Part shown: positions 1 through 6,857 of the stretch, piece by piece | Layout of the letters: every line of letters starts with the position of its first letter | Position numbering within the stretch: the stretch's first letter is position 1 | Source of the DNA: Bacteroidales bacterium | GTDB taxonomy: Bacteria > Bacteroidota > Bacteroidia > Bacteroidales > WCHB1-69 | DNA: 12,895 nucleotides | Assembly: GCA_028684405.1 (NCBI GenBank) | Contig: JAQUGA010000053.1 | Location: forward strand, 1 to 12,895 | Direction: 5' to 3' | Notes under the pieces: model-generated | Databases searched by the model: none | Told to the model about the DNA's origin: nothing | Seen by the model: only the letters and a program-made list of their open reading frames with translations | Program-made: the position numbers and the translations under genes

Positions 1-66
1 TTTTTGAGTTTGACTTCTTCTTTTTTATTAAACAGATAGCTTCGCTTAAAAAAAGAAACTTTATAG

Positions 67-97
67 TTTTTAATAAATAAATATTGCTGTATATTTG
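67..97 (+). promoter_or_regulatory. Predicted pckA promoter (Bacteroidota type)
   Basis: TATATTTG at 90-97 matches the Bacteroidota -7 consensus TAnnTTTG. A T-rich stretch (TTTT, 67-70) lies 19 bases upstream, where the TTG/TTTG -33 element is expected, but it lacks the G. The box ends 39 bases before the pckA ATG. No Shine-Dalgarno motif precedes the ATG, which is normal for this phylum. Confidence 0.6.
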
Positions 98-136
98 CAG
101 ATAAATTGAAAAAAACAAATAAAAGTATATAATATT

Positions 137-2407
137 ATGAAGAAAGTTAAGCCCAAAACAGAATTAGATCTTAGCATCTATGGAATTCAAAGTCCTTCCG
201 AAGTTTATCATAATATCTCTTACGATGATCTTTTTAAACATGAAACAGATCCAAGTTTGGAAGGCTATGAGAAAGGTTTTGTGACCAATTTAGGAGCTGT
301 AGCGGTAGATACCGGCATTTTTACGGGCCGTTCGCCCAAGGACAAATATATTGTTATGGACGACGAAACAAAAGATAAGGTTTGGTGGGCGGGGAAAGGT
401 CGCAAAGGTTCGGATAATAAGCCGATTGACCAAGAAACATGGAATTTTTTAAAAGAGAATAGTTACAAACAGCTTTCTGGCAAAAAACTTTATGTTATGG
501 ATGCTTTTGTGGGTGCCAATGTGAACACCCGCCTTAGTATTCGGGTTATCACAGAAGTGGCATGGGCTGCTCATTTTGTGAAAAACATGTTTATTCGTCC
601 CAGCGATGAAGAGATGAAAACTTTTTCGCCCGAGTTTGTAATGCTTCATGCTTGCAAAACAGTCAATCCAAAATGGCACGAACAAAATTTAAACAGCGAT
701 GTCTATATTGCTTTTAATTTAAGCGAAAAAATGGCTGTAGTTGGTGGGTCGTGGTATGGCGGCGAAATAAAAAAAGGATTCTTCTCTGTCATGAATTATT
801 TTATGCCTTTACAAAACATTGCGTCAATGCACTGTTCTGCTAATATGGGGAAAGACGGAAGCACTGCTGTTTATTTTGGCTTGTCAGGAACTGGTAAAAC
901 AACTTTATCTGCCGACCCCAATCGCTACCTAATTGGTGACGATGAGCATGGTTGGGACGAAGAAGGCATTTTTAATTACGAAGGTGGATGTTATGCTAAG
1001 TGCATCGACCTAGATAAAGATAAAGAGCCCGATATTTATAATGCAATTCGTAAAGATGCTTTATTGGAAAACGTAGTGTACGACGAAAAAACAGGAGAAG
1101 TTAACTTTAAAAGTGGTTTAAAAACTGAAAACACCCGTGTTTCGTACCCAATTTATCATATTAATAATATTGTTACCCCTATTTCAAAAGGAACTCATCC
1201 AAAGAAAATCATTTTTTTAACAGCGGATGCTTTTGGAGTTTTGCCTCCTGTTTCAAAGCTAACCAACGACCAAGCGATGTATTATTTTTTAAGTGGTTTT
1301 ACATCTAAACTTGCGGGTACCGAACGCGGTATTAAAGAGCCATCACCTACATTTTCACCTGCTTTTGGAGCACCTTTCTTGTTGCTTCACCCCACGGTTT
1401 ATGCTCAAGCACTTGCTAAAAAAATGAAGGAACATGGAGCCACGGCTTATTTGGTTAATACTGGCTGGATTGGTGGCCCATACGGTGTTGGAAAACGAAT
1501 CGATCTGCCTTCCACACGTCTCATTATCAGTGCTATTTTAGATGGTTCAATCGATGATGCCGAATGTGTTGAAATGGAAGCCTTTGGATTGTCAATTCCG
1601 AAAGAAGTAAAAGGAGTAGACCCCAATATATTAATTCCGAAAAACTCATGGAAATACCCATCTGCCTACGATGAACAAGCACAAAAATTAGCCGATAAGT
1701 TTATCGAAAATTTTGAAAACTTTAGTGATTCAGAAGAGGGTAAACGCCTTGTTGCCGCTGGTCCGCGCAATAAACACATGAAGCAATTCTACGATTATTA
1801 TCAAGGGAAAATAAATAAACTAGAAAAAGATCAAAAAGACGAAATTATCCGTTTAAAAGATCAGATTTATATTTTGCAAAATGCTTTTAGTCAATATATT
1901 TCCTTTAACTCAATTAATACCAATTACAAAAATAGAGAATTGAAACGACATATTCCTATTGAAATGTTTGTTGGATCAGATAATAAAAAAGATTGGAAAA
2001 TTACGAACGACGCATTGGGTGATGTGATAAAAGTTTGGGGATTTAGTTTTTACAATCCCAATAAATCGCCTGAAAAATATAACGAGAGAATTGCTGTAAG
2101 TGAAAAAACATATTCAACAGCTTACCTTTGCCAGTTGATAGATGCTTTGCAGTTGGCTCTGGAACAAAAAAATATGGAGAATCCTAAACTTAATGATATG
2201 TTTGGAGAGTTTATCAAAAAAACTTCACATATCCCTGAAATCGTTATCAAAATTGGTTCTATATTGTTTGTTAAGTCTCAAAATCAAGATGGAGAAAGTG
2301 AAATACAGTCGTTTAAACTTTCTATCTCTAACATGATTCATATTGATAAACATATTGATTTGCTCCAAAAACCTACTCAGTTATTAAAGGAATTACATAA
2401 CTTCTAG
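137..2407 (+). CDS. pckA: ATP-dependent phosphoenolpyruvate carboxykinase with a ~210-residue C-terminal extension
   Basis: Cytosolic enzyme interconverting oxaloacetate + ATP and PEP + CO2 + ADP. It works in gluconeogenesis or, in fermenting Bacteroidota, often in the carboxylating direction towards succinate. Residues 1 to ~545 are a full-length enzyme: substrate-binding TGRSPKDKY (R65), P-loop GLSGTGKTT (248-256, K254), metal-binding GDDEHGW (D268/D269), ENTRVSYP, and SGFTSKLAGTERG in the C-terminal half. These residues fall at the same numbers as in E. coli PckA (540 aa). The usual family end, resembling VAAGP, is at about 539-543. After it the frame stays open to residue 756. The extra part starts with a predicted coiled coil (about 558-581; I559, L562, L573, I577, L580) and then a mixed alpha/beta-looking region I do not recognise, with no signal peptide or membrane segment. 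It is visibly more AT-rich than the catalytic part. The enzyme assignment is firm; the role of the extension is unknown. Confidence 0.95.
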   Translation: MKKVKPKTELDLSIYGIQSPSEVYHNISYDDLFKHETDPSLEGYEKGFVTNLGAVAVDTGIFTGRSPKDKYIVMDDETKDKVWWAGKGRKGSDNKPIDQETWNFLKENSYKQLSGKKLYVMDAFVGANVNTRLSIRVITEVAWAAHFVKNMFIRPSDEEMKTFSPEFVMLHACKTVNPKWHEQNLNSDVYIAFNLSEKMAVVGGSWYGGEIKKGFFSVMNYFMPLQNIASMHCSANMGKDGSTAVYFGLSGTGKTTLSADPNRYLIGDDEHGWDEEGIFNYEGGCYAKCIDLDKDKEPDIYNAIRKDALLENVVYDEKTGEVNFKSGLKTENTRVSYPIYHINNIVTPISKGTHPKKIIFLTADAFGVLPPVSKLTNDQAMYYFLSGFTSKLAGTERGIKEPSPTFSPAFGAPFLLLHPTVYAQALAKKMKEHGATAYLVNTGWIGGPYGVGKRIDLPSTRLIISAILDGSIDDAECVEMEAFGLSIPKEVKGVDPNILIPKNSWKYPSAYDEQAQKLADKFIENFENFSDSEEGKRLVAAGPRNKHMKQFYDYYQGKINKLEKDQKDEIIRLKDQIYILQNAFSQYISFNSINTNYKNRELKRHIPIEMFVGSDNKKDWKITNDALGDVIKVWGFSFYNPNKSPEKYNERIAVSEKTYSTAYLCQLIDALQLALEQKNMENPKLNDMFGEFIKKTSHIPEIVIKIGSILFVKSQNQDGESEIQSFKLSISNMIHIDKHIDLLQKPTQLLKELHNF

Positions 2408-2426
2408 GTATTCTAATTTTAGAAAT

Positions 2427-2461
2427 AAAAAGTTCCGTATCAAATTGGTACGGAACTTTTT
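2427..2461 (+). terminator. Intrinsic terminator after pckA, possibly bidirectional
   Basis: Perfect 13-bp inverted repeat: AAAAAGTTCCGTA at 2427-2439 and TACGGAACTTTTT at 2449-2461, with a 9-nt loop. The GC-containing core with A- and T-tracts on both flanks can terminate in either direction. It sits 20 bases after the pckA stop, between two convergent genes, so it may also serve the minus-strand gene ending at 2555. Confidence 0.85.
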
Positions 2462-2500
2462 ATATGATAATATTCTAAACAGCCACAATCAGATTTTTAA

Positions 2501-2520
2501 ATTTTATTGGTTAATAAAAT
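2501..2520 (-). terminator. Weak AT-only hairpin, possible terminator of the 2555-3313 gene
   Basis: ATTTTATT (2501-2508), loop GGTT, AATAAAAT (2513-2520) form a perfect 8-bp stem made only of A-T pairs. It lies 35 bases past the minus-strand stop at 2555. The stem is weak and could be chance in AT-rich DNA; the stronger hairpin at 2427-2461 may do the job instead. Confidence 0.25.
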
Positions 2521-2554
2521 GATGAGTTTTTCAGAAAATTAAGCCGTAAAATTC

Positions 2555-3313
2555 TTAATAATAATCTTTTCTTGAACCAAAATGAAAGGAGAGATAAAAT
2601 GAAAAAAAGAAGTGTTGGGCTTTGTTGTATGCCATTATTTCGACTGGATTTATAAACGCATCAATATTGATTCCCGTTTCCAATGCCCTAACTTTTCTGT
2701 CTTGTTCGCCAAATTCAAAATTAAGACCCCATTTGGCATATAGGCCAGCATGTGGAGTGATTTCTAGGAGCCCTTTTGCAAAAGGACCATTTCCGTAAAT
2801 GTTGTCAATATTGTGCATATCAGGGTCGTATCGTTCTGTCGTGAGTTTCGTTTCGTAAGTATCTGGATAAAAATCAATTATATATAAATAAACAGGGGAG
2901 GACATGCCTAAAGAAGCACCACCAAAAAGGACGTATCTAATTTCTGTGCCGCCCCAATAAGGTTTAACATTTAGAACTTTTTGATACCCAACTCCTGCAT
3001 GAAGAGTGTTAAAACGGTTCACTTTACCATAAACGTAATTCTTTGCATTGGTATAAAAAGGATTTTTAGCCCGTATCTCTTTAGGGTTCTTTTTAATTGA
3101 AAATTCAAATTCAAGCATGTTTTTTCTGAAAATCGTTTTTTCTTTTCCATATCGATAACTCAATCCATATCCGTTTGAGTTTAAATTTAATCCCCATGCT
3201 TGTTCTTTGCGAAGAATTTCTTTGGAATATTCATCACCTACAGACTGAGCCATCGTCGTTATGAAAGCAAAGATTTGCAAAAAGACAAAAAAGAAGAGAC
3301 TCTTTTTATTCAT
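2555..3313 (-). CDS. Secreted or outer-membrane protein of unknown function (252 aa)
   Basis: No family recognised. The protein starts with a typical signal peptide: MNKK, a hydrophobic run rich in Phe, then TMAQ, with probable cleavage after Ala or Gln near residue 22-23. The rest has alternating aromatic/polar stretches (for example YGLSYRYG, FNTLHAGVGYQKV, HFFFSFYLSFHFG) typical of beta-strands in a small outer-membrane barrel, and ends in aromatic residues. The open frame extends upstream to an ATG at 3346. I prefer the ATG at 3313 because it directly precedes the signal peptide and because a good -7 box (3335-3342) lies between the two ATGs. The gene converges on pckA, and the terminator-like hairpin just upstream suggests it is transcribed alone. 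Function unknown; location in the cell envelope is an inference. Confidence 0.75.
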   Translation of the reverse strand: MNKKSLFFFVFLQIFAFITTMAQSVGDEYSKEILRKEQAWGLNLNSNGYGLSYRYGKEKTIFRKNMLEFEFSIKKNPKEIRAKNPFYTNAKNYVYGKVNRFNTLHAGVGYQKVLNVKPYWGGTEIRYVLFGGASLGMSSPVYLYIIDFYPDTYETKLTTERYDPDMHNIDNIYGNGPFAKGLLEITPHAGLYAKWGLNFEFGEQDRKVRALETGINIDAFINPVEIMAYNKAQHFFFSFYLSFHFGSRKDYY

Positions 3314-3334
3314 TTTGTGGGTGATTTTAGTTCT

Positions 3335-3342
3335 CAAAGATA
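3335..3342 (-). promoter_or_regulatory. Predicted -7 box for the 2555-3313 gene
   Basis: Read on the minus strand, 3342-3335 is TATCTTTG, a full match to TAnnTTTG, 21 bases before the chosen ATG at 3313. No clear TTG lies 19 bases further upstream; that space is occupied by the hairpin at 3345-3380. Confidence 0.5.
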
Positions 3343-3344
3343 AC

Positions 3345-3380
3345 AAAAAAGTGCTGTAATAGTTTACGCAGCACTTTTTT
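3345..3380 (-). terminator. Hairpin terminator, probably of the small lipoprotein gene
   Basis: AAAAAAGTGCTG (3345-3356) and CAGCACTTTTTT (3369-3380) form a perfect 12-bp stem with a 12-nt loop and A/T tracts on both sides. On the minus strand it lies 116 bases after the lipoprotein stop and ends in T6. It abuts the -7 box of the next minus-strand gene, so it would separate the two transcripts while lying inside the second one's promoter region. Confidence 0.75.
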
Positions 3381-3496
3381 CAAGTAATGTATTCCATAAT
3401 TCCATTTTTATATATCAATTTTCCAAAATCGAAATTTCAAAAAAAGTCTTTTTATCTGTATTATTTTGATAAATTGTCTATGCTGGAAGTTGATTA

Positions 3497-3637
3497 TTAG
3501 GAATTTGCAGTGTTTTGATCAATGTTTTCAATGGGTGAATTGTAGCCATAAGCAGGACATCTTTCTCTGGGTTTGCAAGAAGTAAATGCTGCTGCAACAA
3601 ACAAGACAAATACTCCAAGGATTAAGATTTTTTTCAT
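3497..3637 (-). CDS. Small lipoprotein (46 aa)
   Basis: Very short reading frame, supported by its lipoprotein signal: MKK, a hydrophobic core (residues 4-18), then the lipobox AFTSC with the lipidated cysteine at residue 21. The mature part is only about 26 residues and begins CKPRERCPAYGY, including a second cysteine (C27). I recall similar tiny Bacteroidota lipoproteins ending in a ...CPAYG... motif, but I cannot name a family. The residues after C21 are basic, unlike the acidic surface-export signal described in several Bacteroidota, so a periplasm-facing anchor is more likely (inference). A -7-like box lies upstream (3674-3681) and a terminator downstream (3345-3380), so it looks like a single-gene unit divergent from ung. 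Function unknown. Confidence 0.8.
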   Translation of the reverse strand: MKKILILGVFVLFVAAAFTSCKPRERCPAYGYNSPIENIDQNTANS

Positions 3638-3673
3638 AGTGAATCTTTTTATTTTTATTTTTATTTGCAAAAA

Positions 3674-3681
3674 CAAAATTA
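3674..3681 (-). promoter_or_regulatory. Predicted -7 box for the small lipoprotein gene
   Basis: The minus strand reads TAATTTTG here (TAnnTTTG), 36 bases before the ATG at 3637. No good -33 TTG is visible at the expected 19-base spacing, so support is moderate. Confidence 0.45.
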
Positions 3682-3740
3682 AGCAATAATTCTTGTATTT
3701 TTACATTTTTACTGTTTTTATTCAAGTTTAATATCAACAT

Positions 3741-3745
3741 AGGAG
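3741..3745 (+). promoter_or_regulatory. Shine-Dalgarno-like AGGAG deciding the ung start
   Basis: AGGAG at 3741-3745 lies 8 bases before the ATG at 3754. This favours ATG 3754 over the in-frame GTG at 3745, which overlaps the motif, and over the ATG at 3772. Such motifs are otherwise nearly absent in this window. Confidence 0.55.
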
Positions 3746-3753
3746 TGTTAATA

Positions 3754-4446
3754 ATGAGTTCTGAACGAATAATGTCGCAAATTGATGCCCAATGGCTCAT
3801 CCATTTTAAAGAGGAAATAGGAAAAGAATATTTTCAAAAACTCATGGATTATGTGGAGGAAGAGCGAGAGAATTACATCATATTTCCTCCCGAAAATTTA
3901 ATGTTTAATGCCTTTCATCTTACGCCTTGGGATTCAGTTAAAGTTGTAATTATTGGACAAGATCCTTATCATGGTGATGGACAAGCGCATGGCTTGAGTT
4001 TTTCGGTTCCAAAAGGCATACGCAAGCCACCATCATTACAAAATATTTTTAAAGAATTACAAGATGATGTTGGAATAGAAATTCCGCCTCATGGCAATTT
4101 GGAATCTTGGGCAAAACAAGGTGTATTGTTGCTAAATGCTTGTCTTACAGTTCGCAAACAAATACCCACCTCGCATCAAAACAAAGGTTGGGAAATATTT
4201 ACGGATGTTCTAATTCGTAAAATTTCAGAAGAAAAAAAGAATGTCGTTTTTATGTTGTGGGGACGATTTGCGCAGCAAAAAGCCAGTTTGATAAATAAGA
4301 ATAACCATTTGATATTGAATGCTGTACATCCTTCGCCAATGTCTGTCTATCGGGGCTTTTTTGGATGCAAACATTTTTCGCAAGCAAATCGATACTTAAG
4401 TTCTCATTCAATAAACCCCATTGATTGGAATACTGTAAATGATTAA
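3754..4446 (+). CDS. ung: Uracil-DNA glycosylase (family 1)
   Basis: Cytosolic base-excision-repair enzyme that removes uracil from DNA after cytosine deamination or dUTP misincorporation. With the start at 3754 the protein has 230 residues, as in E. coli (229). The water-activating motif GQDPYHG is at residues 68-74 (catalytic D70), followed by GQAHGLSFSV, the PPSLQNIFKEL segment, ESWAKQGVLLLN and VFMLWG. The minor-groove/leucine loop HPSPMSVYRGFFG carries the conserved H192. All motifs expected of family 1 are present and in order. The start was chosen for the AGGAG 8 bases upstream; an in-frame GTG at 3745 would add three residues. The 3' end overlaps the earliest start of the Omp85-like gene by 8 bases, so the two are probably co-transcribed, although their functions are unrelated. 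Confidence 0.97.
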   Translation: MSSERIMSQIDAQWLIHFKEEIGKEYFQKLMDYVEEERENYIIFPPENLMFNAFHLTPWDSVKVVIIGQDPYHGDGQAHGLSFSVPKGIRKPPSLQNIFKELQDDVGIEIPPHGNLESWAKQGVLLLNACLTVRKQIPTSHQNKGWEIFTDVLIRKISEEKKNVVFMLWGRFAQQKASLINKNNHLILNAVHPSPMSVYRGFFGCKHFSQANRYLSSHSINPIDWNTVND

Positions 4447-6169
4447 TATGCGTTATTATACAAAATGTAATTTGATGCAATTAAAAATCGCACTCTTTTT
4501 TTTATTTCTTTGTTTTTTCTCTATTGTGTCTGCACAAAAAACTGTTGTTTTTGACTATGGCACTCTATTGATGGGAGACATGGAGCATAAAACTTTTGCC
4601 GATTCTATCGAAATTAGTGCATTTGTCGATTCCAAAATGGAAGGATTTAAAAAAATGGGATTCGAAGCTGTTAGGCTGACGCAATTAGAAAGTAATTCCG
4701 ATACTTTAAATTACGTATTTTCTCCTGGGCAACAGTATTTCTTCAAAGTGAATAATTTGATTGAACAGGATTCTGTTGTAGTGCTTATTCCCCCAAAAAT
4801 GTATTCGGCCCTGTTTGTAGATGCTCGATATGATGATTTTTCAAATGCAATTGAAAGCATATTGAAATATTTAGAAAACAAGGGATTTCCTTTTGCATCC
4901 TTGACTGTCGACAGTTTGTTTTTTGTACAGAATCTTGTTTTGCTTAATATGACTTTTGATAAAGGTTCTCAATATCATTATGATAGCATTGTTGTTAAAG
5001 GTGATGTGCAAATTTCGGATGCTTTTTTAAGACGCTTTTTTAATTTCAAAAAGAGATCTCTTTATTCTGAAAAGCAGATAAAACAAAGTCAAAAATTGTC
5101 ACGGCAATTGCCTTTTATGACCATGAATGAATCACCTCAAGTTTTGTTTGTAGAAGACAAAGCCTATGTTTTTCTATTTTTGAAAAAAAGAAAAAATCAC
5201 TCTTTTGATGGCATTGTGGGCTTTGTTCCTCCTCCCGATGGACAAAGCGGAATTCAACTAACCGGCGACATTCGTTTGAAACTAAACAATCTATTTGCTC
5301 AAGGAGAATTGCTGAATTTTGATTGGAGGGCGTATGATGTTGGTTCACAGGATTTAAATATTCTTTTAGATTATCCATTTCTCTTTTCTACTCCTTTTGG
5401 CACCCATTTGAATTTTATATTAAACAAAAAAGACAGCAGTTTTATTAATACATATTATAATATTGGTATTAATTATTATTTTTCTGGTTTTGATTATTTA
5501 AAAGGATTTTACGAATCTAAGGTTTCAAATACCTACGCAGGAGTGGAGCAGAGCCAAACAGCGTTTCGTTCATCGAAAGTATCGAGTTATGGGCTCGAGT
5601 ATTCTCAAAACAGACTGAATGATGTTATTTTGCCTACTTCGGGTTATCTGTTTAAAAGTTCTTTGGCGGCAGGAATGCTTGTTCGCGATAAAAATCCAAT
5701 TTTTGTGACTCAACAAAATGAAAAAGTGAATCAATACGTAGTTCAACTAAATTCTCCTTTTTATGTGCCTCTTTATAAACGATTGATTTTTCATGGTGGC
5801 ATCCGTGGTGTTTGGATGATTGCAGATGGATTGTATGAAAATGAAATGTTGCGATTTGGTGGATTCAATTCTTTGAAAGGTTTTGACGAAGATGGAATTT
5901 CTGCATCAACTTATTTTATGGCGACTACTGAACTGAGATACATGATTGAATCATATTCTTACTTTTCTGTTTTCTGGAACGGAGCTTTTTATGAAAAGAA
6001 GGGAATGAATTCTTATGTTAAAGATACTCCATGGGGACTAGGATTAGGTTTTTCTTTTAATACGCCTGCCGGAATTTTTTCCATAAACTATGCCATGGGA
6101 AAACAGTTTAACAATCCTTTTGATTTAAAAGGAGCCAAAGTTCATTTTGGAATAAGTGGAAAGTTTTAA
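4439..6169 (+). CDS. Omp85/BamA-like outer-membrane protein (short, POTRA plus barrel)
   Basis: Probable member of the Omp85 superfamily (BamA/TamA type), which inserts or exports proteins at the outer membrane. The signal peptide is clear: from M13 (nt 4475), MQLK then a Leu/Phe-rich core ending VSAQ. ATGs at 4439 and 4448 are also in frame, and no ribosome site decides; the true start may be 4475. After it comes a region with POTRA-like pattern (about residues 145-255, e.g. GFPFASLTVDSLFF and YDSIVVKGD) and from about 260 a barrel. GGFNSLKGF at 474-482 corresponds to the conserved loop-6 motif (usually R-G-F/Y; here the Arg is Lys). The protein ends in FGISGKF, a C-terminal Phe beta-signal. 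At 576 residues it is much shorter than five-POTRA BamA (about 800), so it is a paralogue and not the essential BamA. The substrate is unknown. Confidence 0.8.
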   Translation: MINMRYYTKCNLMQLKIALFFLFLCFFSIVSAQKTVVFDYGTLLMGDMEHKTFADSIEISAFVDSKMEGFKKMGFEAVRLTQLESNSDTLNYVFSPGQQYFFKVNNLIEQDSVVVLIPPKMYSALFVDARYDDFSNAIESILKYLENKGFPFASLTVDSLFFVQNLVLLNMTFDKGSQYHYDSIVVKGDVQISDAFLRRFFNFKKRSLYSEKQIKQSQKLSRQLPFMTMNESPQVLFVEDKAYVFLFLKKRKNHSFDGIVGFVPPPDGQSGIQLTGDIRLKLNNLFAQGELLNFDWRAYDVGSQDLNILLDYPFLFSTPFGTHLNFILNKKDSSFINTYYNIGINYYFSGFDYLKGFYESKVSNTYAGVEQSQTAFRSSKVSSYGLEYSQNRLNDVILPTSGYLFKSSLAAGMLVRDKNPIFVTQQNEKVNQYVVQLNSPFYVPLYKRLIFHGGIRGVWMIADGLYENEMLRFGGFNSLKGFDEDGISASTYFMATTELRYMIESYSYFSVFWNGAFYEKKGMNSYVKDTPWGLGLGFSFNTPAGIFSINYAMGKQFNNPFDLKGAKVHFGISGKF

Positions 6170-6783
6170 AACAACAAACCAGCTCTGATGCCAGCAAAAT
6201 GATACAATACTCGTTTTGCTTTATTGGTTGTTAATTGGGGCATTTCATTCTCGTGATTGGAGTATTTAACATCTGTTTCCTGAATTTTATATGAAAGTGC
6301 GATAAATACCCCTTTTGATTCTTTAAACATAGCCTTTAATCCTAATCCGCCTTCCAAAAACAAGCCTTCGGTAGCACCGTGAACAACCAAGTAAGTAGGG
6401 TCGGGGCGAGGAGATTCGTACCATTTATTAGAATACCCCAAATTTAGCATGATGTGCGGAGAATATCTGCCCCTTAGAATGTTAAAACGGAAATCAGCAT
6501 ACAGCGGAATGAAAGAAGTTTTTCTCCACTTTTCAAATCCTATTCCCAATCCAATATTGAAATATGGACTTAATTGATAACCAACAACTTGATGTGCTGA
6601 AAAAACAGAAATATTGTTTTGTAATTTAAGGCTGGGGGTCTCTACAGACATGATTCCATTATGAAAGGATAATGAGCTGATATATTGAATGCCTCTTTCT
6701 CTGAAAAACTCTCGTCCTTGTGCATTTATTTTGCAAATTGACAAAATAAAAAGTAAACCTATAATAGTGATTTGTTTTTTCAT
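6166..6783 (-). CDS. Small outer-membrane barrel-like protein of unknown function (205 aa)
   Basis: The signal peptide is MKKQ, then a hydrophobic stretch ending KINAQ. The mature part shows repeated alternating strands with Gly/aromatic turns (VVGYQLSPYFNIGLGIGFEKW, FIPLYADFRFNILRG, HIMLNLGYSNKW, GLFLEGGLGLKAMF, GVFIALSYKIQ) and ends in AGIRAGLLF with a terminal Phe. This pattern is typical of 8-stranded outer-membrane barrels common in Bacteroidota, but I cannot name a family. It lies 74 bases downstream of the TonB-dependent receptor on the same strand and also has its own -7 box, so it may be read from both promoters. Its stop codon overlaps the stop of the convergent Omp85-like gene. Confidence 0.75.
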   Translation of the reverse strand: MKKQITIIGLLFILSICKINAQGREFFRERGIQYISSLSFHNGIMSVETPSLKLQNNISVFSAHQVVGYQLSPYFNIGLGIGFEKWRKTSFIPLYADFRFNILRGRYSPHIMLNLGYSNKWYESPRPDPTYLVVHGATEGLFLEGGLGLKAMFKESKGVFIALSYKIQETDVKYSNHENEMPQLTTNKAKRVLYHFAGIRAGLLF

Positions 6784-6799
6784 TGAATTATTTTTTTTG

Positions 6800-6830
6800 C
6801 AAAATTACATTTTTTTTGATAGATTCTAAA
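6800..6830 (-). promoter_or_regulatory. Predicted promoter of the 205-aa barrel gene
   Basis: The minus strand has TAATTTTG (6807-6800), matching TAnnTTTG, with TTTA (6830-6827) 19 bases upstream in the -33 position (consensus TTTG). The box ends 16 bases before the ATG at 6783. Confidence 0.5.
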
Positions 6831-6857
6831 TTAAAGTATGGCTAATCGTATAATTGA

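Noticed and set aside
449..685. Minus-strand open frame inside pckA
   Set aside because: Lies entirely opposite the well-conserved PEP carboxykinase coding sequence and has no signal or family features.
3528..3800. 90-residue minus-strand open frame overlapping ung's start
   Set aside because: It runs in a different frame through the small lipoprotein gene, which has a convincing signal peptide and lipobox; the longer frame has neither.
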